DNA from: Flavobacterium sp. M31R6
GTDB lineage: Bacteria; Bacteroidota; Bacteroidia; Flavobacteriales; Flavobacteriaceae
Reading direction: 5' to 3'
Length of the DNA: 64,000 nucleotides
Assembly: GCF_013284035.1 (NCBI RefSeq)
Contig: NZ_CP054141.1
Location: 1,116,001 to 1,180,000, forward strand
Shown: in pieces, positions 51,285 through 59,286 of the stretch
Position numbering within the stretch: position 1 is the first letter of the stretch
Layout: each line of letters opens with the position of its first letter
Translations under genes and position numbers: made by a program
The notes under the pieces: model-generated
Told to the model about the DNA's origin: nothing
Seen by the model: only the letters and a program-made list of their open reading frames with translations
The model's database searches: none

Positions 51285-52304
51285 TTAAGTGGATTCTCTT
51301 TCTAAAATAGATGTTCCCAATTCTATAGATTGAAAAACAATAGGCTCATTTCGTTTTTTTGAATTGATTTCATCAAACAAAACCGATGCAGCAACTCTGC
51401 CTATCTCAAATCCTGGTTGGTCAACTGTTGACAGTCTTGGAGTGGTTACTTCGGTGACAAATGAATTACAAAAACCAACAATGGCAATTTGTTTTGGCAT
51501 TGAAATACCTACCTCATTTAAGTACTTGAGAACACCAACTGCAACCATGTCGGTTACAGTAAAAATCCCATCTAAATAAGGGTGTTCAGCAATGGCTTTT
51601 ATCGCATTTGCATAACCGTCTTCTAAGTCGGTATTGTTGTCACAAACATAAACTAAAGATGGGTCATAAGGAATATTGTGATCTTCAAGTGCTTTCTTGT
51701 ATCCTAAAAATCGATCAATTGAGTTTTGAGGCATATAAGATCCACGGAAATGCGCAATTTTTTTACGTCCTTTTTTAATTAAGTAAGCGGTTGCATCATA
51801 AGCCGCTTTTCTGTCATTTATGGTTACTTTGGAACAATTAACTAATTTGGCAATTTTATCAAAAAGGACTAAAGGGATATTTTGTGCAAGTACGTTTTTT
51901 ATATGATCAAATTCACCCGTTTCATTGGATAGTGAAATGATAATTCCATCGACTCTTTTGCTTAATAGTAATTCAAGTTGTTTTTTTTCTAATTCTAATT
52001 TTTCATTAGATCGTAGAATGATAACTAAATAATTTCTTTTCTCGGCTTCTTCCAATACTCCTTGGAATACTTTAGAGAAAAAATGATAATCCACAGTTGG
52101 TATGATTACTCCAATGGTTTTGGACTCTTTGGTTCTAAGGTTTACGGCAAAGCTATTTGGGGTGTAGTTTAGAGAAGTAGCTAAGTCAACTACCATTTTT
52201 TTTGTAGCAGGGCTTACATCGGGATAGTTTTTAATCGCTTTTGAAACAGTAGTGATGGAAATACCTAGCTGATCAGCGATTTGTTTGAGTGTTGCGTTTT
52301 TCAT
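51285..52304 (-). CDS. LacI/GalR-family transcriptional regulator (tandem copy 2)
   Basis: A 339-residue regulator with headpiece KQIADQLGISITTVSKAIKN and effector domain KTIGVIIPTVDYHFFSKVF, LVLFDKIAKLVN and IAIVGFCNSF. It is paralogous to the genes at 50176 and 534. It is read in the same direction as the 50176 gene and as the distant glycosidase operon. A long hairpin that ends in a T-run on the minus strand (52340-52405) lies 35 bases before its start codon. It may control sugar uptake genes nearby (inference). Confidence 0.92.
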   Translation of the reverse strand: MKNATLKQIADQLGISITTVSKAIKNYPDVSPATKKMVVDLATSLNYTPNSFAVNLRTKESKTIGVIIPTVDYHFFSKVFQGVLEEAEKRNYLVIILRSNEKLELEKKQLELLLSKRVDGIIISLSNETGEFDHIKNVLAQNIPLVLFDKIAKLVNCSKVTINDRKAAYDATAYLIKKGRKKIAHFRGSYMPQNSIDRFLGYKKALEDHNIPYDPSLVYVCDNNTDLEDGYANAIKAIAEHPYLDGIFTVTDMVAVGVLKYLNEVGISMPKQIAIVGFCNSFVTEVTTPRLSTVDQPGFEIGRVAASVLFDEINSKKRNEPIVFQSIELGTSILEREST

Positions 52305-52763
52305 AATAGTAAACCCAGATGTAAAAATCTAATTAAAAAAAACTGTTACTTGAAAAACAAACATACAATTTATTTATTGTATTTCCATTTTTCAAGTAAC
52401 AGTTTGAAATTAACTTTACTTAAAATATTAAATTGATTTTTTTTTAAATAGTTAATAATCAATTAATAAAAAAAGTATATAATATTATGTTGAGTTTCTA
52501 TTAAAATTATTTCACTAACTTTTAGTTTTTTGTGGGAATTTAAGCAAGTTCTTACCCTAAAAAGGTGCTTCCTTGCTGTAAAAGCATTTTTTTTTGAAGG
52601 TAATTTAAATAGTTACCAGCCTTAGAATTTGTTTTTAAACATAGTAACCAAACTATTAACTAAATAAAATAGGGTTTTAAGAGTGTTCAGTCAATTAAAG
52701 ACCCATAATTTTATCCATCTAAGACTGTGTAACTAAATAATATATTGTGCTCGATAAATTAAA
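52305..52763. other. Gene-free region between LacI gene and PAP2 operon
   Basis: This is 459 bases of AT-rich DNA. It contains the long hairpin at 52332-52405. A plus-strand terminator-like structure also occurs: TGCTT (52566-52570) with AAGCA (52582-52586), followed by nine Ts, next to an AGCAAG/CTTGCT pairing (about 52542-52577). No plus-strand gene precedes it, so a small RNA is possible but I find no convincing promoter. Confidence 0.4.
52332..52405 (-). terminator. Long 18-bp hairpin with nested stem, terminator-like on the minus strand
   Basis: 52340-52357 (AAACTGTTACTTGAAAAA) and 52388-52405 are perfect complements; inside them ATACAAT (52363-52369) pairs with ATTGTAT (52376-52382). 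On the minus strand the outer stem is followed by eight Ts. It could end transcripts arriving from the operon at 52764-56460 or act in the leader of the LacI gene at 52304. Confidence 0.7.
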
Positions 52764-54320
52764 TTATTCGGCTCCATCTGTTTTGGCTCTTGCCACTGCA
52801 AAGTTACCAACTGTTTCGCCAAGAATCAAACCTTTTTCGCAATCACTTCTGTAATGAATGGCTCCAAACATTCTAGAGTCTGATGCTTCTTTGGCCAAAG
52901 TCTTGAAATTTTCTGCTTTGGCTGGTAAAATATGAGACAAAACAGTACAGGCTGCTCCACTAAAAGTAGAGTGTCCAGATACATATGCCGGAAAATTTGG
53001 AACGCCAGTTGTTGTTTTTATGGACGGATCCATTTGACATGGTCTTGGATTAAAATAAAAATACTTAGCATCCCAGCAACTTATAGCTGCATCCATCATG
53101 GAGATGTTTAATAAAGCCATGTTTCTAGCCCATCTTACTTCACTATAGTTTTGTTCTACAAATGCTTCTGAAGCAATGGCATTCCAGTGTCCTGGTGGAG
53201 TGTAAGTACCAACACCATCAGCCCAGAAAGTAACAATTTCTTGATGTTTTTTAGAATTGTCTTCGCTAAATGCTTTTATTTCTGCCAATTCTTTTGCAAA
53301 TTGTTCCGATTTTGTGGAAGGAGGCGGTACTGGACGACTGGCTACAACCATAGCAGGAGTCATCAAGAAAGATTTTACTTTTCCAAACAAAGGTAACATT
53401 GGAGGTCTTGCTGGCATTTCTAATGATTTCCAAGGCGTTTCACCTGTTGCCGCAGTTTGTGTTTCGAGCAGAGTCCATAAGTCTTGATTTCCTACAGCAG
53501 CCCCAGCCCCATCTGTTGAAGCACGTGCGATAAACTTGGCGGCTATTTTTCGTCCTAAACTTATTCCAGCATCGACATCGCTGCGAACATTGGCTCCACT
53601 AATAATACGGTATAGTTTTTCTTCTTCTGCTTTTTCTTGAATGAAAGCAATTTCGGTTGGGAATAATAATTTTAATAATTCAACAGTAACGCCTGCCAAA
53701 ACAGCATCTTCGCAAGGATAAGATGGTAAACTGCTTTTTGGAATTAAAACAGGTAAAGTTGCATCTACAACAAATGGAGCTGGTCTATTATAAAGTTTTT
53801 TGTAATGCCAAGCAGCAATCATTGCGTCATATTGTGCGGCACTTACATAAGCATAAGCCCTGGCAGAATATGGAGGATTTGAAAATGGAAATTCTGGATT
53901 TGCAAAAGGATTTGCGCCAGAAGGAATAGGGTAGGTTCCATCAGGATTTTGAAAAGGTGGGCGATTGTGTTTGGCAACCAGAGTTCTCATGATTTCATTC
54001 CAACGCAAGACTCCGCCAGCACTCCAATAGTCAATGATGGCCTGTTGTTCTTTGGTGATATTGGCTTGGTAGCTTTTTATTTCGTTTATTTCTCTAGTGT
54101 AGGCTGGTAATGTTGTTGCTATAGGAGCATCTAATGGGAATTCATCGGGAGCGGTTAATAGTATAGGTTTCCATGTTCCAGCAAGCTCGTCTGCGTTTGT
54201 TGGGTTTAATTGAGGGAATTGATTGTTACGTTCAGAAATGTCATCGTTGCAGGCATAGTTGAATGCTACTAAAAGTATTAAGAGACTTTTTGAAAGAGTT
54301 ATTTGAATTTTATTTTTCAT
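52764..54320 (-). CDS. PAP2/vanadium-haloperoxidase-type lipoprotein
   Basis: A 518-residue lipoprotein (signal SLLILLVAFNYAC, Cys near 24). The C-terminal half holds the full acid phosphatase/haloperoxidase signature: K-x6-RP in KYFYFNPRP, SGHS in PAYVSGHSTFSG, and SR-x5-H-x3-D in SRMFGAIHYRSD. These residues bind vanadate in haloperoxidases or phosphate in PAP2 phosphatases; which activity applies cannot be read from sequence. The long N-terminal helical region (YSARAYAYVSAAQYDAMIAAW) is typical of vanadium-dependent haloperoxidase-related proteins. It begins one base after the stop of the upstream barrel protein, so the genes are tightly coupled. Confidence 0.88.
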   Translation of the reverse strand: MKNKIQITLSKSLLILLVAFNYACNDDISERNNQFPQLNPTNADELAGTWKPILLTAPDEFPLDAPIATTLPAYTREINEIKSYQANITKEQQAIIDYWSAGGVLRWNEIMRTLVAKHNRPPFQNPDGTYPIPSGANPFANPEFPFSNPPYSARAYAYVSAAQYDAMIAAWHYKKLYNRPAPFVVDATLPVLIPKSSLPSYPCEDAVLAGVTVELLKLLFPTEIAFIQEKAEEEKLYRIISGANVRSDVDAGISLGRKIAAKFIARASTDGAGAAVGNQDLWTLLETQTAATGETPWKSLEMPARPPMLPLFGKVKSFLMTPAMVVASRPVPPPSTKSEQFAKELAEIKAFSEDNSKKHQEIVTFWADGVGTYTPPGHWNAIASEAFVEQNYSEVRWARNMALLNISMMDAAISCWDAKYFYFNPRPCQMDPSIKTTTGVPNFPAYVSGHSTFSGAACTVLSHILPAKAENFKTLAKEASDSRMFGAIHYRSDCEKGLILGETVGNFAVARAKTDGAE

Positions 54321-54321
54321 C

Positions 54322-55233
54322 TTATTTCGCTTTTTTGTTAAAATTGATTACATAAAATGCACCTCCGTAAAAACTAGTTGATTGACCTACGTTTCTGCCG
54401 TCAATCACATAATTAGTTCCTCCAATAAAGGCGAGTTCTGGAATCTTTTTTAAAGTGTATTTTATGTTTGTTCCCAATCGTAAAGCATTCATGGTGTTGC
54501 TTGGAAACGGCATGTTGTTTTGTGTTATATCAAATCCGCCAGATTGCGTAACCCAATTGTCAATAATTGCTTCTGCAATTAATCGGTCAGAACGATAACC
54601 AATTCTACCATTTATGTTGATTACATTAGGCATATCCACTTCATTAGTGTAGTGCATCTCATCAGTGAAATAAGTGTTTCTTTCAATATTGACATTACTT
54701 CTGAATAAATAAGCTCCTGAAAAAGTGGCAAAAAATTTCCCTAGCTGATAGTCTCCCATCAATCGAAAGGTGGCTACTTGACTGCCTAAACCTAGGCTTA
54801 ATGGCAAATAATCAACAGCATAGTTGGAAACCGGAGTGGAGTAGCTGCCAATAGTGTATAAAGAGTAAGTAGCATTTTTAATTTTCTTTTCAAAAGGCAT
54901 GTATTTCACTGTCAAAGAGAGGTCTTGGATGCCTTCTTGTCCTTTCATGGTTCCGGCTGAAGCATTTGTTTTTACATAAGGGATATTAAAAAGAACATTG
55001 ATTTTGTCCGTAATTCCATAGTTGCCCATTACTCCAATGGATTGAGTAGAAACCGTGCCCAAATTCAAATTTTCTCTTTTGTTAGTTCCTTCCCAATACT
55101 TGTCCCAACTGCTGTATTGGTAAACGGAACCAACGCAGAATCGGTTTTTGCTCATCATAATCGCATCAATCTCTGTTTGAGCATTTGCAAAAAAAGTGCC
55201 TAGTAAAAAGCAACCTAAATAAATTTTCTTCAT
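54322..55233 (-). CDS. Predicted outer-membrane beta-barrel protein (transporter-like)
   Basis: A 303-residue protein with a signal peptide (MKKIYLGCFLLGTFFANAQ) and alternating amphipathic strands throughout (GVMGNYGITDKINVLFNIPY, LSLTVKYMPF, YLFRSNVNIE, GRIGYRSDRLIAEAII), ending in FYGGAFYVINF with a C-terminal aromatic pattern of barrels. The GITDKINVLFNIPYV pattern recalls the MetA/phenol-degradation-type transporter barrels. It is similar in plan to the protein at 55255 (which has YGLTDRIQLNATLPYV), so the two are probably distant paralogues. It is the middle gene of a three-gene operon with the PAP2 lipoprotein. Confidence 0.8.
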   Translation of the reverse strand: MKKIYLGCFLLGTFFANAQTEIDAIMMSKNRFCVGSVYQYSSWDKYWEGTNKRENLNLGTVSTQSIGVMGNYGITDKINVLFNIPYVKTNASAGTMKGQEGIQDLSLTVKYMPFEKKIKNATYSLYTIGSYSTPVSNYAVDYLPLSLGLGSQVATFRLMGDYQLGKFFATFSGAYLFRSNVNIERNTYFTDEMHYTNEVDMPNVININGRIGYRSDRLIAEAIIDNWVTQSGGFDITQNNMPFPSNTMNALRLGTNIKYTLKKIPELAFIGGTNYVIDGRNVGQSTSFYGGAFYVINFNKKAK

Positions 55234-55254
55234 GTTTTAATTCTTTTTTAAATC

Positions 55255-56460
55255 TTATAAATTAACTGTTACGTGTTTTTTCTTTCCAAGTCCAAATCGA
55301 TAATAGTATCCCACATTAAAGGAATAATCGGCAAAAGCAGCGTCGCCTTGTACGTGAACGTATTTACTAGGATCGGTTATTTTAGAGTTTGCTAAATCTT
55401 GTGTAGCAATATCTGCTGCACTTTGAATACGGTTTTTTACAATGTTGTAAGGAATGAATAAACTAAAACCATGATGGCCTAATGTATAAGCAAAACCATA
55501 TTCGACAGCTATGACATAGCCAGGACGACGATAGGCAACTTGTCCGCCAAATGCATCATATGCTGGAATCCCTTCAATACGACCAGCTAAAGAAACATTG
55601 AAATTCTGGTTTTTGTCTACGGCAACCATCAATCCACCACGAGCAAAATATTGATCAGGGCAGGCATATATTTCATATCCTTCTAGACCTGCTTTTGGGG
55701 CTGATTTGAATGTGCCGTTAGATTCTTTTGGATTGAATAAGTAATATCCATTGGCAAAACCGTAAAGGCGATCAGTTAATTTTCTAAAAAGTTGAAGTTC
55801 TGATATAATACCTACTCCTCCGTCTCCAGGTTGGATTGCTTGGTCCATTACAACATTTTGTATGCTTCCGTCGGTTTGTGGTGCATTGTCCATTTCGTCA
55901 TGGCTACCATTGTTTAGTTTTACTCCTAAACCTACCATGATATTTCCTTTTGGCATTTTTGAGGGATCAAATATCCAAAAATTAGCGCTCAAGCGAATGT
56001 CTGCTATTCCATCAGCATATACGCTATAGCGATAGTTTTTGGTTGTTGGATTTTGTTTTAAAACTTGGGAACGTTCGTTGTTAACGTAAGGCAATGTGGC
56101 GTTCAACTGAATGCGGTCGGTTAATCCGTAAGAAATGTTTAAATCAAAAGCATGTGAATAGATGTTAACGGCATTACCACGTTCGTTTCCGTTTTCGTCC
56201 AGTCCTCCTCCAGTGGTTTGTCTTTGTGGTTGCTCTTCTTTGCCAACAAAATGTCTCCAAGAATGGAAATAACGATAATTTCCACCTACTTGAAAATCAC
56301 CCTTGTTTAAATTATAGGAGTTGGTCAACGTCATATTGAGTCCTCCCATTTGTCGTACAGCTACACAACCTTGAGCATTGATTTTTTGAGACTGAAAGGC
56401 CGTGAAAAATGATAGTATTAGGGTAAATGTAATATATATAGTAGGGTTTGATTTTTTCAA
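55255..56460 (-). CDS. Predicted outer-membrane beta-barrel protein
   Basis: A 401-residue protein with a signal peptide (YITFTLILSFFTAFQSQKINA) and a barrel-like strand pattern (FQVGGNYRYFHSWRHFVG, FDLNISYGLTDRIQLNATLP, GNIMVGLGVKLNNGSHDEMD, YVIAVEYGFAYTLGHHGF, FNVGYYYRFGLGKKKHV). I cannot name a family with certainty; it shares the G-L-T-D-R-I-Q motif region with the barrel at 54322. It heads the operon barrel-barrel-PAP2 lipoprotein, with a gap of 21 bases to the next gene. An inverted repeat 46 bases upstream of its start could be an operator. Confidence 0.75.
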   Translation of the reverse strand: MKKSNPTIYITFTLILSFFTAFQSQKINAQGCVAVRQMGGLNMTLTNSYNLNKGDFQVGGNYRYFHSWRHFVGKEEQPQRQTTGGGLDENGNERGNAVNIYSHAFDLNISYGLTDRIQLNATLPYVNNERSQVLKQNPTTKNYRYSVYADGIADIRLSANFWIFDPSKMPKGNIMVGLGVKLNNGSHDEMDNAPQTDGSIQNVVMDQAIQPGDGGVGIISELQLFRKLTDRLYGFANGYYLFNPKESNGTFKSAPKAGLEGYEIYACPDQYFARGGLMVAVDKNQNFNVSLAGRIEGIPAYDAFGGQVAYRRPGYVIAVEYGFAYTLGHHGFSLFIPYNIVKNRIQSAADIATQDLANSKITDPSKYVHVQGDAAFADYSFNVGYYYRFGLGKKKHVTVNL

Positions 56461-56820
56461 AATTTTGATTTTACTTGTTTAGTTTTGGACCTATGTGATT
56501 TATGGAACAGGTTTGTTTTGAACAAAACTGTTTTGTGTGAACTAAAAATAATTTTAGCTCCAATCGATAGGCTTTTTGATTTTTTAAGTTGGAAAGAAAA
56601 AAGGGAGAACCGTAAATTTGAGTTTGCTAACAATTAAATCCTAAAATGCGAAAATGGAAATTGTTTGAATCCAATTAATCGAATATTTTAAATATGTCCA
56701 TCCAGAATAATTTCATTCATCACAATTGATGATTGATCATGAAAAGATTTATAATAAATACGAATAAATGGTAATCTCAAATAAAAGTAGTCTTTGCCTT
56801 TTTTCTATAAATAAGAAAAA
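56461..56820. other. Gene-free region upstream of the barrel-PAP2 operon
   Basis: These are 360 AT-rich bases. The only clear structure is an inverted repeat: AACAGGTTTGTT (56506-56517) against AACAAAACTGTT (56521-56532), one mismatch, three-base centre. No TAnnTTTG box is visible on the minus strand near the operon start, so this promoter is of another type or regulated. Confidence 0.4.
56506..56532. promoter_or_regulatory. Inverted repeat upstream of barrel-PAP2 operon (possible operator)
   Basis: Twelve-base arms AACAGGTTTGTT and AACAAAACTGTT are separated by TTG with a single mismatch, 46 bases upstream of the start at 56460. A transcription-factor operator or a leader hairpin are both possible. 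Confidence 0.4.
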
Positions 56821-57372
56821 CTAAACTAAGTCTGGCGGAGAGTAAAATGAAGGTACAAATCCAGCATGCAATTTCTCATTTGAAAAAGAAATTAAAGGGA
56901 TTGATTTGAAATCTGTAGTATTATTGATTGTAATAGATTCTGGATATTGTATAAAATAATCTACCGTAAAAGACTTAACGATTTTTTTTGAAGCTCCTTT
57001 ATTTTCATTGCTAGAATTGAAAAGTTGCATATCAACTATGTTTTCAATCTCTTGGGTTGATAAGGAAGAATTAACATTAGGTAGATAATACAAATTAAGA
57101 ATATTGTCCTTGATTTGTTTTTTGAAAATATGGTAACTCTTATTGTTGATTGAAATATTTTCATTTACATATTCTAATTCCGTATCATCTGCAAAAGTGT
57201 ATAATGAAGCGTTTAGGCGAATTACCTTAAATTCAGGGTCTGGAATTTTTTTCATAGCAGTTACCCATTCCTGCTCTTGGTCAAAAGCAAAAAGCATACG
57301 ATATCCCAATGCATTGTAAAACAATGTTACAATTAGTGTTGTGAATAGTAATATGTAGGCTATTTTTTTCAT
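56821..57372 (-). CDS. Hypothetical membrane-anchored protein
   Basis: A 183-residue protein from ATG 57372. One N-terminal helix (about 4-22, IAYILLFTTLIVTLFYNAL) is followed by a probably periplasmic domain (FAFDQEQEWVTAMKK, later DPEFKVIRLNASLYTF, and a C-terminus with FVPSFYSPPDLV). No Cys motif, no catalytic pattern. I do not recognise the family. A TATTTTTG -7 box ends only 6 bases before the ATG, so the mRNA may be nearly leaderless. It stands alone between two other minus-strand operons. Confidence 0.7.
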   Translation of the reverse strand: MKKIAYILLFTTLIVTLFYNALGYRMLFAFDQEQEWVTAMKKIPDPEFKVIRLNASLYTFADDTELEYVNENISINNKSYHIFKKQIKDNILNLYYLPNVNSSLSTQEIENIVDMQLFNSSNENKGASKKIVKSFTVDYFIQYPESITINNTTDFKSIPLISFSNEKLHAGFVPSFYSPPDLV

Positions 57373-57378
57373 TTGTTC

Positions 57379-57386
57379 CAAAAATA
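57379..57386 (-). promoter_or_regulatory. -7 element of the hypothetical gene at 56821
   Basis: The reverse complement reads TATTTTTG (TAnnTTTG), ending 6 bases before the ATG. No TTG is visible 17-23 bases upstream of it. Confidence 0.45.
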
Positions 57387-57555
57387 ACAATTAATATTGA
57401 TTGTTGTTAATTAAAATAAAAAATTAAGAAATAATTTTTAATATGTTAAAAAATAAGTTAATTTATTTTGTTATTTGTTTTTAAATGTGTTTTTTTGGTT
57501 TGTTTGATTGCATTTTCGCAAATTGATTTTTAATGTTTATGCTTAAAATTTATAA

Positions 57556-59259
57556 TTAAGACTCATTTAGTGCCAAAACAAGTGCCTCAAAAGGTCTCAA
57601 TTCATTTGTTTTGTTTGAAGTTGAATAATTGTTAAGTAATATGGTTGATTTTTCTAGATTATAGCCACAATTATACTTTGCATTTTCTGATGAAAAATTA
57701 AGTAGAATAATTATTTTTTCAGCTTCATATGCTCTTAAATAAATATAAACTTTCGAGTTGTTTTCGTCTAATAAAGTATAGCTTCCATAAACCAAAGCAG
57801 GTTCTTGTTTGCGTAATTGAACAAGTTTTCTAAAATAGTTTAAAGTTGAATCTGGATCTTTTTCTTGAACTTCGGCATTAATCGTTTTATAATTAGGATT
57901 TACTTTTAGCCAAGGTTTGCCATCTGAAAAACCTGCATTTTTTGATCTGTCCCATTGCATCGGTGTTCTTGAATTTTCTCGTGAAGCTTGTTTTTGTTCT
58001 TCAAGGAAAGCCTTCAAATCTCCGTTTTCGTTTTGTAAAGCGATGTATTTGTTTTTCGTGTCAATATCATTATAGTCATCAATGTTGTCAAAGCGAATAT
58101 TGATCATTCCTAACTCATCTCCTTGAAAATAATAAGGCGTCCCTCTCATCGTAATGACAAATGTGGAAAGCATTTTGGAACACATTTCTCTAAATTCGGG
58201 AGTGTCATTTCCAAATTTACTCACCATTCTGGGTTGGTCATGATTAGCCAAGAAGATAGAAAGCCATCCTTTGTCTTTGAACCCTTCATCCCATCTGGAA
58301 TATAATTTTTTGTAGTTTACAAACCCATATTCGTCCAAGTGTTTGCCAATTTCAACGCCTTCCAGATGATAGGCCATACTCAGTTCATTTCGGTCTGGAT
58401 CTACAAAAAGCATCGCTTCTTCGGGAGAAGCACCCGCGCCTTCGGATACCGTCATAACTTCGTATTGACTCAAAACTTCGCGATTCATTTCCTGAATGTA
58501 TTCGTGTAAGTGTGGTTCTCTTCCATAAAATTTCATAATTTCGGGGATATTACCCAAAATCTCAGATGGCAATTCTGGGAAAGAATCATCCTTCGAAATA
58601 AACTGAAACGCATCCATTCGAAACCCATCAATGCCTTTGTCTAGCCAAAAACGCATTACTTGATATAGTTCCTGACGTACTTTTGGATTGTTCCAGTTGA
58701 GATCAGGTTGCTTTTGTGAAAAGTAATGCAAGTAATAAGCATCAGTAGTTTCGTCATATTTCCAGGCATTGCTGTTTACGTCAAACCAACTCCATCGATA
58801 GGGAGGAATTCCTTTTTCGGCTGGCCACCAGTAATAATAATCGCGATAAGGATTGTCTCTAGATTTTCTGCTTTCCTGAAACCAAAAATGTTCATCGCTA
58901 CTGTGATTGAATACCAAATCCATGATGAGTTTGATTCCACGTTCTTGTAGCCCTTTCATCAGTAAATCAAAATCTTCCATAGTGCCAAAATCGGCTAGAA
59001 TTGAGCAATAATCACTCACATCATATCCATTGTCATCGTTGGGAGATTCATAAATGGGATTAATCCAAATAGCATCAATTCCTAAACTTTTGAGGTAATT
59101 CAATTTGGAAATAATTCCCTCTAAATCACCAATTCCATCACCGTTACTATCTTTGAAACTGCGAGGATATATTTGATAAATAATGGCTTCTTTCCACCAT
59201 TTTTTATCTATTTTTGAAACTATAGTGGTTTGTTTGTCTGGGTTTGATGGGGTGTTCAA
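57556..59259 (-). CDS. GH13 alpha-glucosidase, cytoplasmic paralogue with TTG start
   Basis: A 567-residue GH13 enzyme. The (beta/alpha)8 motifs are intact: IYQIYPRSFKDSNGDGIGDL, QPDLNW, nucleophile Asp in GFRMDAFQF (about 217), acid/base Glu in VSEGAGA, and NHDQPRM. QPDLNW places it with the oligo-1,6-glucosidase/alpha-glucosidase group. Residue Ala after the nucleophile is like alpha-1,4-active members. Between the upstream stop and the conserved domain there is no ATG, so TTG 59259 is the start (MNTPSNPDK); there is no signal peptide, unlike the two paralogues upstream. It is last in the sugar operon. Confidence 0.92.
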   Translation of the reverse strand: MNTPSNPDKQTTIVSKIDKKWWKEAIIYQIYPRSFKDSNGDGIGDLEGIISKLNYLKSLGIDAIWINPIYESPNDDNGYDVSDYCSILADFGTMEDFDLLMKGLQERGIKLIMDLVFNHSSDEHFWFQESRKSRDNPYRDYYYWWPAEKGIPPYRWSWFDVNSNAWKYDETTDAYYLHYFSQKQPDLNWNNPKVRQELYQVMRFWLDKGIDGFRMDAFQFISKDDSFPELPSEILGNIPEIMKFYGREPHLHEYIQEMNREVLSQYEVMTVSEGAGASPEEAMLFVDPDRNELSMAYHLEGVEIGKHLDEYGFVNYKKLYSRWDEGFKDKGWLSIFLANHDQPRMVSKFGNDTPEFREMCSKMLSTFVITMRGTPYYFQGDELGMINIRFDNIDDYNDIDTKNKYIALQNENGDLKAFLEEQKQASRENSRTPMQWDRSKNAGFSDGKPWLKVNPNYKTINAEVQEKDPDSTLNYFRKLVQLRKQEPALVYGSYTLLDENNSKVYIYLRAYEAEKIIILLNFSSENAKYNCGYNLEKSTILLNNYSTSNKTNELRPFEALVLALNES

Positions 59260-59286
59260 AATAAATGGATTTAATAATTATTTGAT

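Noticed and set aside
52566..52595. Plus-strand terminator as evidence of a small RNA gene
   Set aside because: No TAnnTTTG promoter was found upstream on the plus strand; it is mentioned only as a possibility in the region entry.
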